This document shows, piece by piece, positions 5,724-13,531 of a stretch of 25,288 nt of DNA. The notes under the pieces are model-generated. The model had not been told where the DNA came from, searched no databases, and saw nothing but the letters and a program-made list of their open reading frames with translations. A program made the translations under genes and the position numbers. The first letter of the stretch is position 1; each line of letters starts with the position of its first letter. The DNA is from a virus: IMG/VR virus record IMGVR_UViG_3300042477_000211, positions 1 through 25,288 of that record, one strand, 5' to 3'.

Positions 5724-6917
5724 TTATTTATTTTCGAGGTTAATAATTCTTTGTTCAAGGGCTTTGATTAGCAGATTTTGTTCTTGTATGGCTTTGGTGA
5801 GGACTGGTATTAATTTAGTCATATCAAGATACATATCACCGTTATTCATTGTGCCCGTAACTTCGGGAATAATAGGAAACATATCTTCAACAATAAAACC
5901 TAAGTTTCTTTCCTCCCCCCATTTGTCTTTATTTATATAATCAAAGGAAACTGGATTAATTTGTAATAATTCATTTAAACCGTAGTTTAAAGTTTGAACA
6001 TTTTCCTTTGTATTTATTGACGATACAGGTGCTGATAAAACACCGTTAACATCTGCAAGAACAGCTCTACCGCTTGTTGCGCCAGCTAAGCTACTAAACT
6101 TAACTGCGCCTGTGGTCTTGATTAATGTTAAAGCATCAACTACATCCGATTGTCTAATTGTAAAATCACCTTGATTAGGATATCCGCTCATTAACAACCA
6201 ATTTACATCATTTGCTTGATTACCTAATAAACTCATTAATGCAAAATTTGTATCACTTGCTCTTATATCTAACGCAGGAACACCACCTGTAAATTTAAAC
6301 CTAACTTTACCATCTACATCTAATTTGTAAGTTGGATTTGTAGTTCCAATACCAACGTTTCCATCTCCTTTTACATACATTCTTGAAAATCCATTGGTAT
6401 TAAAACTAATATCTCTATTACCTTGAGAAATAAGAGATAATTTTGTAGAAGTACCTTCAATATAATGATATAAAGTACTTTCATTTTGGTCAAAATAATA
6501 AAAGTGCGATGTTCCATCGTTGTTTCCAAGTAAGTATATAGCGCCTGCACCAGACAAAGCTTTTACTTTTAATCCGCTATTTGCATTTAAAATACTACTA
6601 AACGTCTTTGCCCCATTTACCGTTTGCGTTCCATAAGTATTTACATAAGCAATCGAAGCCGTGTCCGCTCCAAGTTGCCGCCACTTTCGCCCACTTGCAG
6701 AAGCCTTGTAAGTGTAAAGATTTATATTTACCGTATCAAGCACAAAATATGCAGCCGTGTCACTCTTTGCCGTCAATGTGGTATCAGCAGCCACACCTCG
6801 CCAAATAAGCCCATCGGCAGTGGTCTGTTCTCCGAGCGTTATTTTTTGATTGCCGTTGCTCGGATATTGTGCCAAAGCAAAGCAAGGCAAAAGGAAGAGG
6901 AAAAGGAGTTGTTTCAT
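5724..6917 (-). CDS. tail fibre/spike with signal peptide and C-terminal S74 intramolecular chaperone
   Basis: The chosen ATG at 6917 gives MKQLLFLFLLPCFALAQYPS, a classical signal peptide, 17 bases after the large fibre gene ends; the frame could begin 48 bases earlier but would then overlap that gene. Domain order in the 397-residue form: signal (1-17); N-terminal module (about 18-85) with QYPSNGNQ, TTADGLIWRG and VLDTVNINLY, shared with the large fibre; TQTVNGAKTFSS repeat; beta-rich shaft with GNVGIGTTNPTYKLDV (about 187-201); C-terminal Peptidase_S74 chaperone (about 299-397) with SSINTKENVQTL (candidate self-cleavage Ser 299 or 300, Lys 304), INPVSFDY, RNLGFIVEDM and a final trimeric coiled coil (LTKAIQEQNLLIKALEQRI). 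S74 domains fold trimeric fibres and then cut themselves off. This is probably a receptor-binding fibre. Confidence 0.82.
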   Translation of the reverse strand: MKQLLFLFLLPCFALAQYPSNGNQKITLGEQTTADGLIWRGVAADTTLTAKSDTAAYFVLDTVNINLYTYKASASGRKWRQLGADTASIAYVNTYGTQTVNGAKTFSSILNANSGLKVKALSGAGAIYLLGNNDGTSHFYYFDQNESTLYHYIEGTSTKLSLISQGNRDISFNTNGFSRMYVKGDGNVGIGTTNPTYKLDVDGKVRFKFTGGVPALDIRASDTNFALMSLLGNQANDVNWLLMSGYPNQGDFTIRQSDVVDALTLIKTTGAVKFSSLAGATSGRAVLADVNGVLSAPVSSINTKENVQTLNYGLNELLQINPVSFDYINKDKWGEERNLGFIVEDMFPIIPEVTGTMNNGDMYLDMTKLIPVLTKAIQEQNLLIKALEQRIINLENK

Positions 6918-6934
6918 GTTTATGTTTTTAATGA

Positions 6935-9900
6935 TTAATTTTCGCTTCTTTGCATAATTATCCAATTTGTACCATCGCTAACAAGTGTAACCGCTCTATT
7001 AGTTGTTGGATTTAAAATTGCTGTACCTGCACTACCTGTTGGAGGTATTCCAAAAGGAATAACATTTGAAGAAAAAGATATTAATTGACCTGTACCTGAT
7101 TGTCTTAAATGTAATTCTTTTCCAGGATAAGTTGCAGCATTAGGAAGGGTTAATGTTGTTAAGACACTTGTATTTATGTCCTGCCATGTAGTATTTACAC
7201 TTACTGTAAATGATGAACTTGTGCTATATGCGTAATTACGCTCCAACCAATTAGTTTTTACTCTACCTCCAAATGTACCCGTAGAACTAACGGATAATGT
7301 ACCCGTAAATGTCTTATTTCCTGCAAAACTTTGAGTAATTGTGTTTACTACTCCCGAAGCTGCAGCACCTGCATCCGTAATTGTAATATTAGGCGTAGCA
7401 CCTCCCGATGATGACAAAGGAGATGAAGCCGTAACACTTGTAACCCCTCCACTTGTTGCGCTTAATATACCGCCTGATAAAGATAAACCGCTACCTAATG
7501 TAACTGTAGCAAATCTATCGGTAGAAGATAGTCCCGCAAGCCTTGTAGCTTGATAGGTGTAATCTTTAAAAAATGCTATACCAGTAAGCGTAGTTGATCC
7601 TAAAAAACTTTTATCTCCTGTAAAAATTTGCGAGCCACTGTGAGTAACATAACCGCTTACATTTACATCTGCAGCAGTCATACTAATATTAGGAGTAGTG
7701 CCACCAGATGAAGCCATTGGACTAGTTGCTGTAACGCTTATCAATGTTCCAACGCCTGCACCAATAGCCGTTCTCGTATCAGCTGCATTTAAAAGAGTAA
7801 TTGTATTATCTGTATTAACTTTAATAAATTTATCAGATACACTATTGGTAAGACTAAACAAAGATTTACCCATTGCCGTAGCTCCAAAATTAGTCAATGC
7901 TGCATCCGCTGTAGTTGCACCTGTACCACCGTTTAATAATGGTAAAGCCGTTCCGCTATATGTTAACGCTAAAGTTCCGCTTGTTGTAACAGGGGAACCT
8001 CCTACGGTAAATATTGAAGGTGCCGTTAATCCTACGCTTGTAACTGTACCAGTGCCACCGCCTGATGATGTGTAATTAGGAATATTTAAAGTAGTACCGT
8101 TAAATGTAGCTAATCCACTTGTACCTGTTGTGGTAAGCGTTATATTATTTTGCTTTGTGGCAAATCTGGATGTGAGGTTTAATTGTGTTGTGTCGGCTGT
8201 ATTAAATTTAAGATTAATTCGATTTGATAATGAAGCCGTATCAGTTGTATTTAATTTCAAATTAATTCTATTTGAAAGTAATACAGTGTCGTTTCCTACT
8301 AATGTACCAACAGCTAAATTACCACTACCTAATAAAGTTGTTCCGTTAACCGTTTTTATATTGCTACCCGAAACTAAAGTATTTTGCTTTGCTGCAAATC
8401 TGGAAGTAAGATTTAATTGAGTTGTGTCGGCAAATGAAAATTTATTATTAAAAGTTGTCCAATCTATTGATGTAAGAAATCCATTTACGCTACCACTCGC
8501 TTGATTTATGGTAATTGTATTACTTGTATTTACTAAAGGAGTAGTAAAAGTTAAAGCCGTTTGTTTATTATTAAAAGTTGTCCAATCCGTAGAAGTTAAA
8601 TAACCATTCCTGCCACTTGTAGCACTTAATAATTCTATTTTTGGAGTAGTTGTTTTATCGGTTATTGATATTGGATTCCCAGCCGTTGCCGAAGCATCTA
8701 CCTCTGTAACTGTACCTGCGCCAATGGCTGCTCTAAAATTAGTTGCCGTTAATGCACTCACTGTGTTATCCGCATTAAATCTAGGGAAAGAAATAGCCGA
8801 AGGATTAGTTAAAGTGAACATTGATTGTCCTATTGTTGTACCTCCTAAACTTGTTCGAGCCGTTGCAGCAATTAAGCCTGTAGCACCTCCATCCCATTTT
8901 AATCTATCTGTATAGGCTGTGTTCCAATTTGTGCTATTATTAGGAATAGATGAAGCCCATGTAGTGCCAGTTGACAATGCTATCCCTGCATCTGGATAAA
9001 CAGGATTTGGGAAAGTACCAGTGCCAACCGAACCAATGCCAGACACTGTAACCACCGTATAATTTGAACCAGCCTTGAAGGAGTTTGAAACAATAGTAAT
9101 TTTATTAGTATCAGTTAAATTATATTGGTCATTAATAAGAAGCTGGCCATTTCTAAAAACTAAAATATATTGTTTTAATTGAATAGGGAATTTAGGCGTA
9201 ATTGTCCAAGTTAAAACGCTAGTTGTGGCTGGCGCGTATTCCTGTTTTAAAATCTTTATGGTATCATTCCCAATAGCAACGTCAACAATTGAATCTCTTA
9301 TTCTAGAAAATATAACCGCTGAATCTAAAACTAATGTACCTGTTGTGGTAATGGTGCCACCTGTTAAGCCGTATCCGGTCGCTACACTTGTTACCGTGCC
9401 ATTTCCTTTTGCATTTATTCTTGAGGATAATGAAGCCGTATCAGTTGTATTTAATTTACTTGCAAATCTTGTAGTAAGATTTAATAAACTTGTATCTGTC
9501 AACTCCATTAATACAGATAAATCAGCCGATACTGTACCCGTTGTTGTTATTGGATTTGGGCTAACTGTTATTCCCGTACCACCGGATATAGATGTTAAAC
9601 TTCCCGATCCTCCACCACTTCCTGCACCGCCACCACGGGGAAAAATCACCGTGTAATTATCACCAACTTTGAATGATGAAGCTGCAATAATAACACTTGT
9701 TGAAGTTGGTATTGTGTATTGCGAAGGCAAAAGGATTTGTCCGTTGCGATACACTTGAATAACATTAACTCCCCCAGGAATCAAAGTATCACTTTGTGTC
9801 CATGTCAAAGTTGAAGATGTTACACCTGTCGTATAATCCTGTCTTGCATATAACCTTCCCGTTGTGTCCGCGTAGGCTTTTGTTGCGTAATTAGCTAACA

Positions 9901-10945
9901 TCGAAGCCGTGTCACTTACTAAAAGGGCTGCCGTTGTATCGCGCCATAATCCACCAGAATAATATAAAGATGCCTTGTCAACTGGCGAAGTTATACGTAC
10001 ATCATGAAGCTCGTCTAATTCCTGCCCGTTGCGAATTTTGACAAATAATTCTCCAGAACCAGCGTTAGTTTTGACGCATACTCCGATATATACACTGTGT
10101 TGTGGAGCTTGTGGTTTTGTAGATGTTAAACCACCTGCCACCGTTGGCGATAAATAAACCGCGCTATCTTCTGTTAATGCTGATGTGTTTAATCCTGTTA
10201 TTAATCCTTCGGTTATAACATATCCGCTTTGATTGTTTAAAATATCTTCAGCTACTATTCCAAATGTATTAGCCGAAAAGGCATCGGTAACGCCTAAAGC
10301 TTTAGCAACGGTTATTCTATTTCCCTGACTTCCTGATAAATAAACAGCCGTTCCTTTTGTCAATGTTGCGCCTGTTCTGTTATTTACCCTTTGATGTAAT
10401 TGTTGCCCGATAACATTGGTCACTAAACCACCTTTTAATCCTTGTATTAAACTTCCCTGGGTATCATTATATTCTACCTCACCCACTCCCACCGTGCCAT
10501 CCTTTGCCGTGTTAAAAGTAATGGAATCGAAAGGCATTGTTAAGCCTCCTGCACCACTTATTAAATTCCAAACGTTAGAAGTAAAATCAAAAGAATATAA
10601 TTTTAAATTTACTGTGTCAATAATTACCCATGCGTTTTGGTTGTTTGTTGGCTGAATTGAAGCTGTGTCGGATATTGAACCGCGCCACACGAGCCCGTCT
10701 CCCGTAGTTTGGAAACCTAATCTTTGCTTATTACCTGTTGTTGGGTATTGAGCAATGGCAAAAGACGAAGCTAAAATAATTAAAACGATTGATAACCCTT
10801 GCCGTTTATTGCCTACTTTGTCAATAGCTTTACCAATAAACTTTCGAGCTATTCCCATGACTAATTCATTCGCTAAAACTTTGGCAATATTCCCAACGGC
10901 TTTTAAAAACTTTCTTTCTTTTTTAGGTGCTTTAATTTCTTCCAT
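6935..10945 (-). CDS. giant repetitive tail fibre/baseplate protein, 1336 aa, with internal signal-like helix
   Basis: Domain order: a basic amphipathic N-terminus (1-49); a hydrophobic signal-like segment GLSIVLIILASSFAIAQ (50-66); the QYPTTGNK/TTGDGLVWRG module (66-130) shared with the next fibre; a module at about 155-315 with NNRTGATLTKGTAVYLSGSQ, ANTFGIVAEDI and HSVYIGVCVKT, found in many phage tail proteins; two LTWT-NGQ modules (about 370-436 and 570-634) around a Gly-rich linker; then hundreds of Ser/Thr/Asn-rich beta repeats (GYLTSTDWTTFNNKQ, NGFLTSIDWTTFNNK, DTTQLNLTSRFA, DTASLSNRIN, LLNGGTGATT); and a C-terminal beta domain (TWQDINTSVLTTLTLPNA). It is about three times the length of the neighbouring fibre, has no S74 domain, and starts one base inside the upstream stop. 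It probably forms the long tail-tip fibre. Confidence 0.8.
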   Translation of the reverse strand: MEEIKAPKKERKFLKAVGNIAKVLANELVMGIARKFIGKAIDKVGNKRQGLSIVLIILASSFAIAQYPTTGNKQRLGFQTTGDGLVWRGSISDTASIQPTNNQNAWVIIDTVNLKLYSFDFTSNVWNLISGAGGLTMPFDSITFNTAKDGTVGVGEVEYNDTQGSLIQGLKGGLVTNVIGQQLHQRVNNRTGATLTKGTAVYLSGSQGNRITVAKALGVTDAFSANTFGIVAEDILNNQSGYVITEGLITGLNTSALTEDSAVYLSPTVAGGLTSTKPQAPQHSVYIGVCVKTNAGSGELFVKIRNGQELDELHDVRITSPVDKASLYYSGGLWRDTTAALLVSDTASMLANYATKAYADTTGRLYARQDYTTGVTSSTLTWTQSDTLIPGGVNVIQVYRNGQILLPSQYTIPTSTSVIIAASSFKVGDNYTVIFPRGGGAGSGGGSGSLTSISGGTGITVSPNPITTTGTVSADLSVLMELTDTSLLNLTTRFASKLNTTDTASLSSRINAKGNGTVTSVATGYGLTGGTITTTGTLVLDSAVIFSRIRDSIVDVAIGNDTIKILKQEYAPATTSVLTWTITPKFPIQLKQYILVFRNGQLLINDQYNLTDTNKITIVSNSFKAGSNYTVVTVSGIGSVGTGTFPNPVYPDAGIALSTGTTWASSIPNNSTNWNTAYTDRLKWDGGATGLIAATARTSLGGTTIGQSMFTLTNPSAISFPRFNADNTVSALTATNFRAAIGAGTVTEVDASATAGNPISITDKTTTPKIELLSATSGRNGYLTSTDWTTFNNKQTALTFTTPLVNTSNTITINQASGSVNGFLTSIDWTTFNNKFSFADTTQLNLTSRFAAKQNTLVSGSNIKTVNGTTLLGSGNLAVGTLVGNDTVLLSNRINLKLNTTDTASLSNRINLKFNTADTTQLNLTSRFATKQNNITLTTTGTSGLATFNGTTLNIPNYTSSGGGTGTVTSVGLTAPSIFTVGGSPVTTSGTLALTYSGTALPLLNGGTGATTADAALTNFGATAMGKSLFSLTNSVSDKFIKVNTDNTITLLNAADTRTAIGAGVGTLISVTATSPMASSGGTTPNISMTAADVNVSGYVTHSGSQIFTGDKSFLGSTTLTGIAFFKDYTYQATRLAGLSSTDRFATVTLGSGLSLSGGILSATSGGVTSVTASSPLSSSGGATPNITITDAGAAASGVVNTITQSFAGNKTFTGTLSVSSTGTFGGRVKTNWLERNYAYSTSSSFTVSVNTTWQDINTSVLTTLTLPNAATYPGKELHLRQSGTGQLISFSSNVIPFGIPPTGSAGTAILNPTTNRAVTLVSDGTNWIIMQRSEN
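8226..8257 (-). repeat. 32-bp exact direct repeat, copy 1 (inside giant fibre)
   Basis: The stretch GATAATGAAGCCGTATCAGT... (+ strand, 32 bases) recurs identically at 9426-9457, exactly 1200 bases away and therefore in the same reading frame. It encodes part of the DTASLS-type beta repeat. Identity at the DNA level, including third positions, suggests recent duplication or recombination. Confidence 0.85.
8441..8464 (-). repeat. 24-bp exact direct repeat, copy 1 (DWTTFNNK module)
   Basis: TTTATTATTAAAAGTTGTCC plus AATC (+ strand) recurs at 8564-8587, 123 bases away and in frame. It encodes the DWTTFNNK core of the 'GYLTSTDWTTFNNK' fibre repeat, of which two tandem copies are visible in the protein. 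Confidence 0.85.
8564..8587 (-). repeat. 24-bp exact direct repeat, copy 2 (DWTTFNNK module)
   Basis: This is the second copy of the repeat at 8441-8464, encoding the other DWTTFNNK core. The 123-base spacing equals a 41-residue protein repeat unit. Confidence 0.85.
9426..9457 (-). repeat. 32-bp exact direct repeat, copy 2 (inside giant fibre)
   Basis: This is the second copy of the repeat at 8226-8257. The flanks diverge right after the shared stretch (TTTCAA after copy 1, TTTACT after copy 2), so the identity is local. Confidence 0.85.
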
Positions 10946-11316
10946 TAGTTTATATTTATAGCAAATACAATGTAATTACTTCCATCGTAATGGCTGTTTG
11001 AATCTATAGTAATAGTTGCAGGTAATGTAATAGTATATTGACTATCTACTAATTTTTGCCCATTCTGGTACACATGAATAGAGGCGTTTAAATTAGTTGT
11101 GGGTAGCTTTCCGTTATTCTGTGTCCATGTCAAAATATTGGATGTCGTATCAAGAAATTCTTGATTAAATATTGCGATGACTGAACCTGTAACAGTCACA
11201 TTGTTTATAGTTTCAGTGACATTATTATTTACTACTCCGCCACTTCCGGCATTGTTTGCCACTTGATTAAAGTCACGAGGTTTGGATAATACGGTTCTTT
11301 CTGTGTAGTTAGGCAT
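10945..11316 (-). CDS. small tail protein carrying one LTWT-NGQ module, 123 aa
   Basis: I use the ATG at 11316 (MPNYTERTVLSKPRDFNQVA); a TTG one codon earlier is less likely. The start overlaps the upstream gene by eight bases. After an Asn/Gly-rich N-terminal half (NNAGSGGVVNNNVTETINN), residues about 56-121 form a module with SNILTWTQ, IHVYQNGQKLVDSQYTI, SNSHYDGSNYIVF, the same order seen twice in the giant fibre encoded next. It looks like a single-module relative of that fibre, perhaps a tail-tip adaptor or a chaperone-like stub. I know no named family for it. Confidence 0.7.
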   Translation of the reverse strand: MPNYTERTVLSKPRDFNQVANNAGSGGVVNNNVTETINNVTVTGSVIAIFNQEFLDTTSNILTWTQNNGKLPTTNLNASIHVYQNGQKLVDSQYTITLPATITIDSNSHYDGSNYIVFAININ

Positions 11317-13531
11317 CAAGTTCTATTTTAAAGTAATCACCTTGCCAAATTTCTGTTTTTAAATCTAATGATCCTCTTTCAAAAACGTAATATCCGGATG
11401 AATATTCTATGACCTTGTGAGGTAGGTAGGGATTGTCAACGGATAGATTTTGGAATGGCATATCTACCATGCGTAGCTTTGGTGTGAGTTGTCCGCGAAT
11501 AACTTCATTAACCAATAACTGCGTGACGTTGTTAAATCCGGATCCGTTGCCTACATCCCAACTGCTACTATTTTCATACGTGCCAGATTCAAGAACCTTT
11601 AATCCTCCATCCGTTGTTTTACTAGGCCCGTCACCTATATATGTATCAAGGCTAAAAACTGTGGAAGATTTATCGTCGTTATCAGAACCGTATTCAAGAA
11701 TATCGCTTTGCCCAGATACGGCACCAGTAGGTAAAAATTCAAGGTAATTGTTACTAAGTAAATAAGATACGGCAAAGTTGGAAATTATACTACTTCCTGC
11801 CTCATTTCGCATTTCTTTTAATCTCATTTCCCATACGTACTCAGCACTTTCTGGAATATCTAAGGTATCAAATGTGATAGTTTTATAAGCAACGAAAGCA
11901 GCATCAGCCGTTATTGTTTCTGTATTAAATTCATATTCGTAAAATGTATTTTCCCACGTTGCTGGCTCTAATTGGAAGTTAAATCCATTCGTGTAAGTCA
12001 CGCCTCTTTTTAAGTATTTATTTTCCTGCTTTACCTGTAACGATTTTATTTTACCGGTAAACTTTGGAGTAGAAACACTATCTAATTTTAATGTGTCTGT
12101 ATTAGTGGATAAAATGACATAATCGTAATCACCACTTTCTGTAATTGTTTTTGTTACTCCTCCTAAACGTAATCTAAGACTACCACTATTTTCTATATCA
12201 ACTTTTATTTTAACATAATATTTCCTTCCTGATGTAACTGTGAATGTAGTGTAAAACGCTTCCGTAGCTATTAAAGTACCTTCAAGTATTTTATTATCAA
12301 TTATCCATCCGCTGCCTAATGTCCAGTTAGCACTTTCAAAACCTTGTAAAGGAAAACTATTGATTATAGATGCTACCTTAACGGCAAACACAAATTGAAA
12401 CGGCTCAAAGTTTACAGGATTAAGTGCCTGAGCATAAAATCCAAGTATTCCAGTATATGACAATCGAGCATCCGGATTAGAGGCATCTAATGTCGGAGTA
12501 GTGGTAATAACTGGAGTTGTATTTGTTGTGTAGTTATATTCTACGCCTGCCAATAAGTTTTGTTTAGCAAAATGATTATACCTAATTACCACGTTTTTTA
12601 AAGCAGGATAATAAGTCCATTTACCACCGCTTAATCTCATTAAGTCGCTTCCAGGTAGATTGGTCTGAATATTAGAAAGCGTTAAATCTGCGGTAAATGT
12701 ACCTGATTGTTGGATCCCAAAAGCATTATATTTAAAGTATCTTTTAGTTGCAGGTGTTCTTGAATATTCATTGACTTGGATAAACCAATATTGATTCCCA
12801 CTAAATATTAATCTTGCTCCAAACGTTTGGCAAATCTTTTTTAGAACTTCGTAGCAACTTTGGTAAACATAATTGCTTTTAGTGTCTTTATGGTAAAATG
12901 CCCGATGCTGAATAACTGTCAATAAAGAATAATCAGAGGCAGCATTGTATGCTATTGTATTTTCATGCCAGTTAAAAATAGTATGTAACACTGGCAAACT
13001 ATTTGCCACTAAGTTCTCTTGTACAAAATCCAACTGATTTAAACAGTTTAAAATATGCTGTACAACTGTGTCCTGCCCGTTGTAGGGCCCAACCGCGCTT
13101 TTATAATCCAATGTCTTTAGCCATCCTAATCCATCTATTGCAGATATTTGAGCCTGATAACCTATCACTAATGGCACGTCTTCAAATTCCACCAAATCTG
13201 TAACTATATAGCCATACCATTTAAATGATACTGTTGTGTTATCATCCTCGTAGGCGGTCAGCTCCATTGTGAACCTTCCCTCAACTGCCAATCCAATATC
13301 AAGAAGTAATGTTTCAAGATCACTATTATTTATTAATAAAGACAATGAACAACGTGAGCCAATAATAGGAGTAAATCTTTCCTGACCCTGCTGACTTTCA
13401 CTGTCATATTGCAGCTGCAAACCAATAGTATCAAAATCATAAGTCATACCGGAAAAGACTTTGTCTTTAATAGCAACTACTATCTTCCTGCCTTTCTCGT
13501 TATATACTGTGGTTTGAAACCTTGCTGCCAT
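11309..13531 (-). CDS. putative baseplate hub/tail-associated (Tal/Dit-like) protein, 740 aa
   Basis: This large protein directly follows the tape measure gene (one-base TAATG overlap), the position of the distal-tail and tail-associated proteins of siphoviruses. The N-terminal part (about 1-260) is beta-rich with a conserved-looking core: FTPIIGSRCSLSLLINN, VSFKWYGYIVTDLVEFED, ISAIDGLGWLKTLDYK, and SCYEVLKKICQTFGARLIFS, which recalls hub proteins of Bacteroidetes phages. Residues about 392-502 (GFESANWTLGSGW ... KFTGKIKSLQVKQ) look like a carbohydrate-binding jelly-roll inserted in the middle. The C-terminus is beta-rich and ends with FERGSLDLKTEIWQGDYFKI. Function is assigned by position and general appearance; no lytic motif is visible. 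Confidence 0.65.
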   Translation of the reverse strand: MAARFQTTVYNEKGRKIVVAIKDKVFSGMTYDFDTIGLQLQYDSESQQGQERFTPIIGSRCSLSLLINNSDLETLLLDIGLAVEGRFTMELTAYEDDNTTVSFKWYGYIVTDLVEFEDVPLVIGYQAQISAIDGLGWLKTLDYKSAVGPYNGQDTVVQHILNCLNQLDFVQENLVANSLPVLHTIFNWHENTIAYNAASDYSLLTVIQHRAFYHKDTKSNYVYQSCYEVLKKICQTFGARLIFSGNQYWFIQVNEYSRTPATKRYFKYNAFGIQQSGTFTADLTLSNIQTNLPGSDLMRLSGGKWTYYPALKNVVIRYNHFAKQNLLAGVEYNYTTNTTPVITTTPTLDASNPDARLSYTGILGFYAQALNPVNFEPFQFVFAVKVASIINSFPLQGFESANWTLGSGWIIDNKILEGTLIATEAFYTTFTVTSGRKYYVKIKVDIENSGSLRLRLGGVTKTITESGDYDYVILSTNTDTLKLDSVSTPKFTGKIKSLQVKQENKYLKRGVTYTNGFNFQLEPATWENTFYEYEFNTETITADAAFVAYKTITFDTLDIPESAEYVWEMRLKEMRNEAGSSIISNFAVSYLLSNNYLEFLPTGAVSGQSDILEYGSDNDDKSSTVFSLDTYIGDGPSKTTDGGLKVLESGTYENSSSWDVGNGSGFNNVTQLLVNEVIRGQLTPKLRMVDMPFQNLSVDNPYLPHKVIEYSSGYYVFERGSLDLKTEIWQGDYFKIELDA

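Noticed and set aside
7341-10961. Several + strand open frames of 60-140 codons opposite the giant fibre
   Set aside because: They are Val/Pro/Leu-rich mirror images of Thr/Asn/Gly-rich fibre repeats, with no start context or neighbours.
6935-11316. Diversity-generating retroelement acting on the fibre genes
   Set aside because: No reverse transcriptase gene and no template/variable repeat pair with adenine-specific differences is visible; the exact repeats found are identical copies within one gene.
11317-11319. TTG start one codon before the ATG of the 123-residue tail protein
   Set aside because: The adjacent ATG gives a normal start; the TTG adds one residue only.
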